Below are positions 26,790-38,900 of a DNA stretch of 64,000 nucleotides, piece after piece. This DNA comes from Cyanoderma ruficeps (taxonomy: Eukaryota > Chordata > Aves > Passeriformes > Timaliidae): contig VZDJ01007747.1 in NCBI GenBank assembly GCA_008694505.1, positions 1,178,001 through 1,242,000 on the forward strand, read 5' to 3'. Position 1 is the stretch's first letter. Each line of letters begins with the position of its first letter. Made by a program: the position numbers and the translations under genes. The notes under the pieces are model-generated. The model was given only the letters and a program-made list of their open reading frames with translations. It was not told the DNA's origin and ran no database searches.

Positions 26790-27619
26790 TCTGTTCTTTG
26801 CCATTTCCCTCACAGCAGACCAAAATACCATGCAAAAAGCAAAATTCTGTCTTACTATTATTACATGTCTTACACAAACACCATTCTCTCACCATCCTTA
26901 CAACTCATTTTAGTTGAAAATCCTGGAAATCTCGGGGACAGCAATCTCTGGGATGAAATTCCAATTTCCCCCTATCTTTACATCATTGTGAAAACACTCT
27001 TTGATTTCAAAATAACCAAAATTTCATCCTATATACCAAATATATTAATATCCCTATACATCATGAAAGCCAGCACCAAAACCAGAGTTTGGCGGCTGTT
27101 TGTTTCCTATTTGTGATGCCTTCAATTCTCTTGCAAATTAAAGTGACACCTGGCTACTTGAGCTCATTTTCTTGCCAAAAACAAACATGCTAATACTTGC
27201 TTTAGATAGAAGTTATGAGAATAAAAGGATTTTTCTATATTTAAAGCAATAAAAACAGTAGGCAATATTCTCTTAAATTCCAGAGAATTATTTTAAGGAG
27301 GAATTAGGTACATGGATCACAGCAGTATCCATAATTTCTCTACAGTAGTACTGCATTCAATCAATCAGTGAGAGGTATCTGCATCACTGAAGTTTGGACA
27401 GTTACTCTTCAGCAATACAAGGCAATAAATTCTTCCTTCTTTACCTCTTCATATTCAAATGAGTAACGAAATCATGTGCTAACCATGTCCCTGCCCTTCA
27501 GTCTGGCCCATCACCGTGCAGCCGAGTTCCTTCAGAAATTAGGGAGTGGGTACCATCTGCTATCAATACTGTCCACACACTTCCCAGTCAGACTTGTTTC
27601 AGGGCAACCTTCTTTCCTG

Positions 27620-27725
27620 AGTTAACAGAAGGTGACAAGCCTGGCAGTTTGCAAATTTTCCCTGCGTGACTGATTCAGCCTGGCTGACCAGATACATGCT
27701 AATGAGAATGTGCCAGCTCACAACA
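27620..27725. promoter_or_regulatory. Candidate conserved non-coding element
   Basis: This compact stretch contains GCCTGGCAGTTTGCAAATTT, the palindromic-type core CTGATTCAG, and an octamer-like ATGCTAATGAG near 27697 (POU-type ATGCTAAT). The sequence is complex and non-repetitive, with a texture like an enhancer. There is no direct evidence of conservation or activity. Confidence 0.15.
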
Positions 27726-28620
27726 AAAACATTTTTGAATAATTTAGAACTTCAGAGCTTGGTGTGCCAGATAATACACTTCATTGTTTAATGACGGTGC
27801 CAGCAGAATGTACAGGCATCCACTACAAACACAGACTGCAAAATCATCATCAGACCTAACTTTATAAATAATGCAAAAGGAAAAAGCAACAAAGCCAACT
27901 AAAAACTTTGTTTTCATCCGCATCAGCAAGACTGATGACACGAGCTATATACATTTCATATATTCTTGATTTTGAGGCTTCAGGTATTTGTGTGGATGCT
28001 TAGCTTTCTTTCAAAGATAAAGGGCACTGCTAACTAAATTTATGCCCTGAAATTTTTCAAAGAAAGTACTTCTCCTTATTTTCCTTTTCACTTGCCTGTG
28101 GAAGTGTATCACCAACACCATCCACTCAGCAAGGCAGAAGTGAATCAAAGAAGTGCTTCAAAACAAAGAAATAAATATTTAGGACACGGTCTTTGGTGAT
28201 GGGTCCCATCATGCCACACTGTGCCTTTCCGGCAAGTCCTTAAAAGTAGTTAGACTAGTTAACTTAGAGAATACTGTCATTAACTACCTTTCTACAAATG
28301 ATTGTTTTTGATAAATCCATTCTTAACTGCAAGAGTTGAAGTCTGCTGACCTAAACACCGTTGAAAATCCAATCATGATATCACACTTTTTTCAGTTTAA
28401 AATGAGTTTTTAACCTAGGAGTGAGTTTGGGATTAGAATTTTTGATGTGGTTTTGTGTGTGTGCTTTGTGGTTTGCTTTTTTCCTTTTAATGTTTAATAC
28501 ATCGAACTTGTGCAATTTTTAATCAAAGAGACTCTGCCAGACTTGAATAAAACCAGTCTTATTCTTCAGAACAGCTGGCACTAACAGAAGAATTGCTAAG
28601 CCAAAAACTAGATAAACAGA

Positions 28621-28655
28621 TGCAACTCTGAAGATGCAACATGCAACTCTGAAGA
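28621..28655 (+). repeat. Direct duplication, 21-base period
   Basis: TGCAACTCTGAAGA occurs twice at a 21-base spacing. It is a local duplication. Confidence 0.75.
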
Positions 28656-30145
28656 GCAGAAAACAATATTTAGATGCTATGGAGCTGATGCAAATCCTTG
28701 TTAAAACACCAAGTTGGGGATGTAGGTACACTCTCATCGTCTTTATACTATTTTTGCAATAGCATCAGTCTGACACACATCTATTAATGACGGTAACTCA
28801 GGCATAGAAAGCCTTGCAATTTATCAGACAATTTAACAGACATGGACAGATAATTGTTCACTTTTGCAACTACTCCCATCTTTGCAAATACCACAGAAGA
28901 CTGGCCCAGTGTATAGAATAGGTAGTGTAATAAAAGTTTGGTTGGAACAGCAAAATTGGTCACTGAGTGACCATTCCATTAAAAGAATAAAACACACATA
29001 CACACAAGTGTTAGGGGTCTGATTTGTTTCTTCCACTATATGCTGTGCTTTGACAACTGGCTGTGTGTTCAGAGCTCTATAAATTATGAGCTGGCCTTTG
29101 TTCCAGGAATCTTTGTTTTAATTTTCGTAACTGCACTTTTTTTAAAATATGTTGCAGCATGATTAACTTGTCCCACCATTAGAGATTTATTTCATTCACA
29201 AGGGAAAATTTCTTCTTTGACCAACTAGGAACATGTTCTGCCACCCTCCTACAAGCATGTTCTTGTCATTCCTCATACCTTGTTAGCACTTTCTGTTCAC
29301 TCCAAGTCAGCATTTGTCATGCTGTGACCACCAAAGGCAGCAGGCACCATCTGCACTCCACCAGCTTCAAGGGCTGGACAGCTATTTGGAAATTCCATCA
29401 CCTCACAGACTGCTTTCCACTGCCATGGCCGGCCCCAGCTGCACCTGATGCCACAACTGTTTGGACAGCTCCAGCCAGCACCGCGGATTTCAAAGCCCTG
29501 TTCTGTTAAACTGCACAGGCTGGTCTCATCCTGGTTGTACCATGGGCATCCAAAACCGCTGAGAGATTGTCACAATCCCAAAAATTTGCTACATCTTCTT
29601 GGGATTTCAGAAATCAAATCCTGTTTAAAGCATCAATGTGCCCCCTTCATACTAGAACCCCTTTTAGTATCAGTCTCTGGTACTCTATTATGTAAGAACT
29701 GACCTGCTATTTAGGCATCCCATCTTGTGAAAACCTAAAAACAACTTTTTTTAAAAAATCCTAATGATTACATGTATATTTCTCCTGCTCTTCCATCTCT
29801 TTAGCAAAGGTGCAAGTATAGCAGGGTGAGGGTCACATATAAAACACAATGTTGGACTGTTGCTTTTGCTAGTATTTCAAGATTTCAGAATCTTGTATGC
29901 TGGGGGCTAACCTCTGCTCCACCAACCATCTTTGGGAAGCCTAGTAGCAGTTCTGAGCTAATTAGAGAGCCTACAGCCTCTCTTGCCCTTCCTATGCTTA
30001 GATGGAGTTGGTCATGTTCTGTATCAAAATAATTTCCTTTTTATGAAAGAAAGGCAAAAATAGGCTTCATGTAGTGGTGTGACTTTTAGTTTTGTCAAAT
30101 TTCACGTTCTTAATTTCTCCCTATTTCATGCTGTTCTATATAAGT

Positions 30146-30532
30146 TGTAATGGTTTGTTCCATGTACCCCCTTTGAGTTTATTCCCTATGGCTCTCCCTG
30201 GTGACAGTTCCCTATCAATTATCTGTACGTAACCCCCAGGTCCTGTCCATCACTTTGAGGCCTCACCCTGGGTCTAGAAAGTTCCAGCGAGGTCGTCGAG
30301 TGATTGGACAGGACCCCAGCTGTCCTCTCCTTCCTCTCCTTGATTTGTCCCTCTGTTTGTCCTTCATGTACAGAGCCACTCCTTAACCCTTACACAACTG
30401 GTCCTTCATGGTACCCTTCCCCTCTCTCCTCCTCCTGTTAAAAGCCGCTACACCAGGGTGATTTGTGCTCTGCTGAGGCAGACAGCTTCACTTCGTTTTC
30501 TGACTCATTTTGTGTGTCTGGCTATTTTAGCA
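30146..30532 (+). mobile_element. LTR-like sequence, probable avian ERV solo LTR
   Basis: The stretch begins TGTAATGG and is C-rich and T-rich on the + strand, unlike its AT-rich flanks. In order it holds a CCAAT box in reverse (GTGATTGGAC, near 30299), pyrimidine-rich U3-like sequence, a TATA-like TTAAAAG near 30439, and a following CTCTGCTGAGGCAGACAG block. That order suits an LTR promoter, and the sequence looks like an endogenous retrovirus LTR of birds. I could not place the end exactly (a CA at 30531-30532 is the best guess), found no clear target-site duplication, and see no internal retroviral sequence on either side. The family is not named. Confidence 0.5.
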
Positions 30533-32474
30533 TGAAAATTCTATTGCAGAGATAAGGAAACGCATGAGCTATTTCAAAGGCAATTTTAAAAAAGCTGTCA
30601 GACTTTGTGACTAATTAGTGAGTGTTCATAAACTAAGAATTTTCTCCTAATACATTTCTTTCTGTACTAAGGGAAAACAGAGGAAGAGAAGATTGCTGAT
30701 ACAAAGATGCCAAGGAAGACCAACAAAACCAGCATTCTCACATTTCCATAAAACATTGGGCAAGAAAGTTGTGGGCCTTTCCCCTGAGGTTTGAGTTCTC
30801 ACTTCCCAACTAATCAGTGAGGCCAGATTTTCCTACCTCTCCATTTGCTTTCTTGGATCCTATTCCACTCCAGAGGTCACTTGCTGAGTGACCTCATGTT
30901 TAACAGATATGGGAGGTGTTGTACAAAACCTGTATTTTCTCAGCTGCCAACCTTGCTGTGCCCTCACCCTTATGGAATCAGAGGAACAAGAGAGAGAAAT
31001 GAGGGGTTTGACCCCAACAAACTTTGCATCAACATCACACTGAGTTTGCTGCCTGGATTTTGCTCCAGTGATGGTACCTTCTTTTAAAATGATGCGAGAC
31101 ACAGACTCTGTACAAGACAGTTGTTCCACTTGCCTTTTTATGAACAAAAGACACTGCAGAAGCTGCTTCTTCAGGTCTTTATGAAAATAAAATTTTATGA
31201 AAATAAAGCTTTTTAAGAGTAAAGGTGGCAAAATAATCAAAGCCTTCTGCATTGCTCTCTCCCAGACAGACCACAACCAAACCAGGGCAAACCTGGAAGG
31301 ATTATGCATGTTATCTCTGCAGCAGCCACACTACCCTGTTTGACCTGTCCCTCCTTTTTCAAACACAGCCCAGAAAGGGCAAGCTGTACTTTTCTTGGCT
31401 TTTGTGGTCTTGTAACCACGCAAACATATCAGTTCCAGTAAGAAGACTTCAAGGAATACTGCTTGTAGGATGATAGTGAACTAAATATTAAGTTATTTTG
31501 TTAAGTTTAAGAATGTCTGGTTTTATTTGGAAATTTTACTAACAGGTCTGGAATACTTGTTGAAATACTTCTCTGAAAGTCAGGTAGTGCTTTCAAAAGT
31601 TTATCAGTAAGATAGTCTAGTTTTTCTCTTCTTTTTTTGGCACTGGAATAAAATGGATGTACTAGCATGCAATCTGAGGACCACAACCCCACTTTAATGA
31701 GGTGTTACAGGGCTGAGCAGAAAATTCTCCTGCACAGTCCCTTGGTGTCTAATGTACAAGTGTAGTACTGGTACTTTCATAACTAAAAGCAGTCATGAGT
31801 ACTTAAAGCACAGACTGAACAGGCTTCAATTTCAAAGCTTTGAGGGAAAACTAGATTTACTTGGAAAGCTCAATAGGATCAGGATGTAGCAACTTCACAG
31901 CCCTACTTCACCATGTCAAATGCATATTCCACGTTCATTACAAGATGACTTCCCAAAGCAGAGATACTTGCAGGTATGATTTCTGGGTTAGGAGATCCCT
32001 TTCACCACAGTCTCCAGCTAGGCATATGCTTACAGTATTATCTGCAGGTATGAGAGACACATTTCTACATTGTCCATCCCTTTTGAAAACAAACATCTGT
32101 TAAAGACATTGAGTTATATGAAAAGCAGCTGAAATGCACCACGAAGTCAGTGCTGGATACGGGCTTTTGGGTTTTATTTTTTGTTTACCAGAATCAGTTT
32201 TTAGTCAAACCTGAGCCACAAGATAAAAGGCAAATTTCTACCTTCCTTTAATACTGAAATCTGTATACTCTGGGGAGCAAGTACTTTGAGACCTTAAAGT
32301 TGACTGCTTCTAGATAGCATTGAGGGGTGCAATAGCCAGTTAGGCCTCTGAATTTTTGAAAATACTGTGTTCCACCAGCCTGCCCAAAATACTAAAGGCA
32401 GAGTTAGGGTAGGCTAGAACAGCATGCTGTTGCAAACATTAAGCAGGCACAACTTAAGGGCAGAGAAACCCTGT
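30533..32474. other. Gene-free stretch
   Basis: This holds the 149-codon frame on the minus strand (30860-31309), which has no recognisable domain and overlaps other frames on both strands. A 16-base tandem of TTTATGAAAATAAA occurs at 31178-31207 and brings two AATAAA-type hexamers. Nothing else is supported. Confidence 0.5.
31178..31207 (+). repeat. Tandem duplication, 16-base period
   Basis: TTTATGAAAATAAA is present twice, 16 bases apart. Confidence 0.8.
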
Positions 32475-32908
32475 AGAGAGACCTCAGCAAATGAGAGAGA
32501 TGGGAAATCACCAACAGTTTGAAGTTTAACAAGGGCAAGTGTGGGACCCTGCAACTTGGAACAAGGCAACACTGGATGTATAGATGTGTACAAACAAGAA
32601 ATATAAAATCCCGTGTGCAGTTTTGGGCACCACAGATACTAAACTATTAGCAAGCATCCAAAGAAGAGCCACAAGGATGGAGAAGGACCTTGAGGGGAAG
32701 CCGTATGAGGAGTGCTGAGGTCACTTGGTCTGTTCAGCCTGGAGAACAAAAGACTGAGGGGAAACCACACTGCAGTCTACAATCTCCCCATAAGGAGAAG
32801 AGGAGAGGCAGGCACTGATCTCTTCTCTGTGGTGACCATGCAGGACCAGGAGTTCGACTTGATGGTCCTGATGGGTCGCTTCCAACTCAGCATGTTCTGT
32901 GATACTGC
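32475..32908 (+). mobile_element. CR1 LINE 3' fragment, sense
   Basis: Read on the + strand the sequence follows the CR1 consensus in order: 'gagagatggg', 'gtttaacaagggcaagtgtg' near 32523, 'gtgcagttttgggc' near 32615, 'agagccacaaggatgg' near 32666, 'tgttcagcctggagaa' near 32731, 'gaagaggagaggcaggc', and the 3'-terminal block 'ttgatggtcctgatgggtcg' near 32859, then 'ttccaactcagcatgttctg' and 'tgtgatactg'. Two parts of the consensus are missing: the segment between the 'tgcaacttgg' block and 'gtgcagttttggg', and the segment before the terminal block. The element is therefore internally deleted as well as 5' truncated. It ends in the CR1-type CTGTGAT unit. Inactive. Confidence 0.9.
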
Positions 32909-35900
32909 TGATGGCTGGCCCTCCTGTCTGTTACTCCTACCTTGGAGCTAACATGGAAGAGGGAAACTTCAGTCTGCCTGCAAACAGGCAACCAGGCTCC
33001 CCTACAAATCCAGTGGCTGTAAATACCCCTTCTGGGATGAAGTTTAGGTCTGATTGCAGCTGCAAAAACAGCCAAAGGGTGCCAAAATGCCAAAATTCAC
33101 ATGTCAGTGTGTGGCCAGTACCCATAACCATTCTGTGCTTGTGCCAAAAATAAGTCGTGAGTCACGGCACATATTGTTTCTTTAACAGCCAGGTAAGCAG
33201 ATTGATTACGAGAAACATTAAAGTACTACAAGGGGAAAAATAAATCTTCCTCCTTCAGAGTATTCATCTTGTGCTTTTACAAAATTCCTTATGCCAAAAC
33301 AGTAACGTGCATTCTGAAGAGGCAACACCCAATCTCCAAAAAGCATATCCAGAAGTACAAGAACTTCATAACTCCAAATAATACAAGGTGATGTTCACAA
33401 GTGGTACAAACCCCAGTAACGGCAGTGAGATTTACTATGGACTTATGGTTAGCAGTGTGATTAGGCACCCACCCAAAATGGGGCAAGCTGCTGCATTAGT
33501 TGTCAAAGCAGGTAATTACTGAAGCTTGATAAAACATACAATATTAACCCGAAGTCACATTAAGAGAGGCTCCTTGTGGAACAAAAAGCTGGCATACAAA
33601 ATTCAAGGAAGAAGATAAATGTTTATGTGAGTCTAAGAAATAAAGAATACTTTATTACCATTACATTTTGAAATTGCATTTCTACAGCACATATTATTCA
33701 AACATTTTCCAAAACCTAAGCTTCTGAAAAATAATTGATTTTTGCTAAACAAACCCAGAATTTATGCTTGAAAGCATTTTTTAAAACAGAAGCCCAACTT
33801 CTGTTTTTCCCCATAGTTTAAATGCCTGGAAAAACATAGTGCCATTACACAGGAAAACCACAAGGGGCCATAACTCAAGCTCTGCTTCGATATTTGCAGA
33901 CCTTTTGAACCCATCTTCTCCACATAAATTTCCAGCTATTGTAAACAGAGTCCTACCCGCTAGACCTACTAAGCATAATATGGAGGTATGCCACACTTTG
34001 CCATCTGGAAAAAACACACTTCATACAGCCTCCAGCTCTAAGCCAGAGTGAGCAGAGTGGCCAAAACCACACTTGGTACAAATTGGTGCCATCTCACTTC
34101 AGCACTGGGGTTTTTCCAAGTAATGCCAGCTGAGTGGCCATTAAAATGTAGTGACATCTTTGCATCACAATAATCTGTAAGTGGTAACTGCAGCTCATGC
34201 AGCTATAGCAGGATAGAAAAATAAATCTAGAAGGCATCGCAGGACTGCAGGCCTCAGAGAGCTTTTGTACAGCCTACATTCACTACACTTTAGCAGAGCC
34301 TGTGAAGTGGGCAATGAAGAATGAGGGTTGTACCCAGGCAGGGGTGGAGAAGGTGACAGTGTTGAGGGCAGTCAGAGTCTTCATGATACAGAAGATCAGA
34401 ACTGAGGTCATTTGCACCAGGAAACAAGAACATGTGTCACTGCCTCACCCTCTACCATTATAATCAGCCAACCAAACCACTGTGTTTGCAACATACAGCT
34501 GAAAAATTGCGGTACTGGGCCTTTTACCTGCCTGCAGAGACAGCAGCTATCTCACAGCAAGACCAACCTTCAACTACCCTGCATGTGCTGAGTGGCACTG
34601 AGGCAATGAAACCTGGAAAAGTGTTGAAGAGCTCAGTCTCACTGTAGGTTGACAGACTTGCCAGACTGACCAGAAGTCAGGTTTCAGATTACTCTTCACA
34701 TGACCAGAGCAGATTTAGACCAAAGTTGAGTGCAATACCCAGGTATACATATGGCCTTATAGGCTGGCAGGACAAACACCCTGTGAGAAACTCAGAAGAG
34801 AATCCCAGTTTTCAGATTTAGGTGCTGAACTTCAACACCTGAGGTTGTGAACCTCAATGTGTCTTCATTCTCTCTGCCTCTGTGCCCCAAAGAGATTTCA
34901 TTTATCACCCAAAAAGAAACAGAGAGAAGTGAGATGAACTTAAGCTGCTGTTCTGAAGAGACCAAGTACTCACAATTAACAAGCAGGCTCTTAAGTTCCT
35001 CCAGTGCCCAAACTTGGTCTGTTTTTCCTTTTTGAGCAATGTAGAAAGACTACCCCAAACAGCCAATGAAGCAGGACAAGCTGCATAAAATACCTTACTC
35101 AAAGTTCCAGGAATTAGAGCAGTAGATGGAAACAAAGAGCCGGTTAAGTGAAAGCTACTCATAGTGTAGTTTCACTGGCAACACCACTGCCTTTTTTCCT
35201 GTAATATCAAATTCCTATCTACTTGGATGCTGGGAAATCCTATACACTCCAAAACAGGGAACTGTAAGCAGTGACTTGTGACCACCAGTTAAGGATACAG
35301 ACTTGCATGCTTCACCTGTGACCTCAGTCAGTGTTGCACTGAGGTCCACATGAGTAGACTGGAAAATCTGTGCTTTTATGTGACCTGACGACCAGACCAC
35401 TAAGTGTTCATATTTGACTAGTATCAAATGACACAAGAAAAGGCTGATGGACCAAAATTTTTATCCTACTCAAAAGTACTTACTTTGCTAAACAAAATGC
35501 TACTAAAGAGAAAAGTGATATAGAATTCCCCCATGAACTGTTCTTAGTCCAAATAAAATTTGAAGGAAGTCAATATGTGTATCAGTACCTAAGAAAAGCC
35601 AGCAGTGCTCTCTCTCTAGCAATTTCCCTTATCTCTCTGACATTAGCCTATCTTTTAAAACCTTGCCTTTCAAAGAACCCCCCACAGATGCCATGCTTTG
35701 CACAGGCAAGGTCCTGAGGAGCAGCACTCTGCACTGCACAGGACATAGATTTGCTTCCATGGCAGCAACAGGAACACAATCCCTCAATCCCTTACCACTG
35801 CAGCTTTCTTAGAACACAAGTATTAGAATACAAGCAACTAGTGTCTGAATTTTTAACATCTCTTTTAAGATGTGAAGTCGCATATTTCAAGGGTTTCTAT

Positions 35901-35942
35901 TCCATATTCATTATGAAAACTTCACCTTCCAAGACCTTAAAT

Positions 35943-35972
35943 TTTATTTATTTTTTCTTCTTTTTTTTTTTT
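35943..35972 (+). repeat. T-rich low-complexity patch
   Basis: Thirty bases that are nearly all T, broken only by single A and C bases. Read on the other strand it is an A tail-like run, but no element precedes it. Confidence 0.8.
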
Positions 35973-37576
35973 GAACCACGTATCTTAGCTGATCAAGATA
36001 AGGGAACCCCATCTTCATCCCCTCCAACCCTAATTTCTCAAGAACAAGGCTGAAGAAAAAAGAGTCTTAAGGCTAATTTCAGCTCACAGCACCTTAAATG
36101 GTCACAAAACAATGAGAGCACACAGATGCCCATCCATCTCCATCTTTTCAACCTGCCTGGCAAACTCTGTGGACAACACAGAAATACAGCAGAATCCTGA
36201 CCTCAGCAGCATTACTGGAGTGGGATTTGCTTCTGCAGTATATAATTCTGTGAAGAGTTGCAGGCAGGCAGAGTGGAAGGCCAGCGAGACACAGCTGCGA
36301 ACCCAAACAAAACTATTAACGCCAGTATTAGAGCCAGCAGCTTTGTCAGCATACCTCTAATGTAAACAAAACATAGGCTGCACAGTACACCCTCAGGAGC
36401 TGAGTGAACAGCCTTCCTCCAACTACCAGACTTCCTCTGCAACATGAAGACAAGGCTCAGGATTCATACTTGAGACCTAACTAAAATTTACAGTTTTCCA
36501 GGCCCTATCATCTTGAACACATCATGACACACAGAAGCCAAGGAAAACAAATGGAATTCATGTTTTACTGGGTTCCACATGCTGCAATATTTCCAAGCCT
36601 ACTAGCATCCACCAAGAAATATGCAGAATGCGCAGTTCTGAAAACAAATCCATTACGAGGACAAAGCACAGAACAAAATCAACTCAACGAGCTACTCCAG
36701 ATGTTTTTTATTTAACTGCATTCTGCAGAGGAAGTGAATTTGGTACAAAATATACTTGGCTTTGGTCCATAATCTTTTTATTATTAAGCTTGGGGGGCAG
36801 GGGGACTAGTGCCCATCTTTACAGCCAATTCCTCTTCCTTCTTGGTGTAGACTCACTCCCACTCAAAGCAGATGTACAGAAGAGTCACCTATTCAAAGCT
36901 AGTTGAGGGTGCTGCTCTGGGAGTGGAGTACACATGGGGAGATAAATTAATGTGTACAGTAGACAGAACACATCCTGTACACATACGGATCAACAAGACA
37001 TGATGCTGGACTTGGGAGACCCTGGAAGGCACACATGACAGCACAGGGAAACCGACAGCAGCACCGGCAGGCAGCTTTCTCTTTCCCCTTAACAAGGTTA
37101 AATCAGCAACATAAAGATGACTGTACACCTTGGCTGTCACCCAAAAGTTTACTCTGAAGGGAGAAATCTGATTTACCCTAAATTATGTGCTGTATAGATA
37201 ACATATGTATAGTAAATACTTATCTTCTGGAAGAATACACACACACACTTATTTATAAGCAGCTGACTGAAGTGCCATCAATTCCAGCAAGTTAAGCTAC
37301 CTTCAGTGAGTTACAGGGGATAGCTGTGTAGAATTTACTGTACCAGAGCATTCCACTTGCACAAATGGGGAAGTTGCTACGTATACCTCTGGTTTGAGAA
37401 GCTTGTGTACAAAACAAAACTGTTAGATAGCTCTCCTATACTAGGCACAGAAAAAGGATAAAGAAGAGGATGTGAAAGGGGTTTTTTTTAATGCAATACA
37501 TTCTTCCCACCAAACAGTACATCTAAGCATAGTCAAAATAATAGTAAAAACAGAGCAGGTTAATAAAATTGGGAGG

Positions 37577-37604
37577 TTTTTATTTTTTTTTTTTTTTTAT
37601 TTTT
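37577..37604 (+). repeat. Poly-T run
   Basis: T run of 28 bases interrupted by two A. It is simple sequence. Confidence 0.85.
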
Positions 37605-38846
37605 GGCACTAAACTAAGCAGAGTTTAGGCACAAATCTGATTAATCTGAGTCACCTTTCAAAACCTACACTCTAATGTCAAAGTTTAAAGAGAGATTTTG
37701 ATACTAGATTTGATTTTTTTGTCCATTAATATGAAGTACTACTTAAAATATCAACAAGTTATTAAAACACAAAAATTGCCAGTCTGTTTCTGTGTTGTTA
37801 GTGTGATGAATCATTCCCCTAATTCCTTCATTAAATGCCGCCTGATTGTTTACACCCATCTAGCAAACATTTGTGCATAGCTGACAATCACTGACATGCA
37901 GTTATTCCCTAGCAAATTTGTACTCATTATTCACATACAATTTAAAGTTTATAACTATGAAGTTCCTATGAATCTAAAAGTAGATTAAGTGAATATTTTA
38001 ACACAATTGTGTGTACATCTACACATACATAAGTTACTTCCAGAAACTATTTCTAATTAATCTAAAAAAAACCTTCAGCTGTGCAGGAGCAGATCCATGT
38101 TTGGGAACAGACAACTGCAACTTGATACCCACTGAAAGCACATTTCTGCCCAGTATTCCAGGGCATCATTGCAAGACAGCTAAATATCTTCTAAGGGCAC
38201 CCATCCAGCCTTGTGATGAAATTTTGGGAAAACGCTCTTTCTACAATGACATGATATAGAAAGTGCCAAAAAAGTCACTTTATCTCCAGAGAACTAGCAA
38301 GTCTGCATAGTTACAATGTAGATATATAGCCCTTGGCAAAGGCAACTTCTACCTCTTCCCCCCTCTGAATCTGACAAAACTATAAAGCACCACTGTCAGA
38401 TTTCCCTGCATATTTAAAATCCTCAGGGGAACAGCTATTTATTACTGCTATATATATATAGCTATATTCAATAGTATTTACTTATAATCTCCAATAGCAT
38501 TTTGTTTCCATACAAAATCAATGCAAAAACATTTTGCTACATGGAAGTATTTAGGCTTCTCAAAAGAATATTTCACGTTTCTGTGTGTTGTGTTCTACTT
38601 CCTTTCTAAGTTTTGCTTCCAGTTTTTTTCGGCAGCTGTGAAGGTGTGCACCATTTCCTTGTCATTTACAAAGCACCCAGAAAAGCTCTTCAGTGAGTGA
38701 GTCAGCACAGCTCCCCACACTTCAGACATACAATTAAAACTTGGGAAATGGAATTACTCCATCCTTTCCAGTTAACAGTTTACTTTAATAACTAGGTCAA
38801 GCTGTACTTTCAGGCCACAACAGGATGCATTTAGGAACACAAAAAT

Positions 38847-38900
38847 ACGGGAGCACTCTCAGGTCATCAAGTTCAGTGCTGCACCATTACCACCCATACC
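38847..38900 (-). mobile_element. Possible CR1 3'-end remnant, antisense
   Basis: 'actctcaggtcatcaagttc' followed by 'agtgctgcaccattaccacc' resembles the reverse complement of the CR1 terminal block (in many bird copies 'gatcatcaagtccaacc' and similar). Only about 50 bases are involved, so the identification is tentative. Confidence 0.35.

Larger units (their letters stand above)
16946..30145. other. Long gene-free stretch
   Basis: About 13 kb hold no gene I can support. Small direct duplications occur at 18361-18381 (TGGACTATCT twice), 24241-24260 (TCTCTCAGAT twice), 25298-25338 (a 23-base period) and 28621-28655 (TGCAACTCTGAAGA twice). Long A runs lie at 25989-26001 and 26776-26789. Frames with a donor-like end occur at 25321-25443 (+) and 19284-19452 (minus) and are discussed as findings. 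A somewhat GC-rich portion at 29330-29520 has overlapping chance frames. A possible short CR1 3' remnant lies near 25735-25790. Confidence 0.5.

Noticed and set aside
35477..35500. Minus-strand acceptor and GTAAGT donor around 19 bases
   Set aside because: Too short for a likely exon and stopped in the relevant frame; shows how often such pairs arise by chance here.
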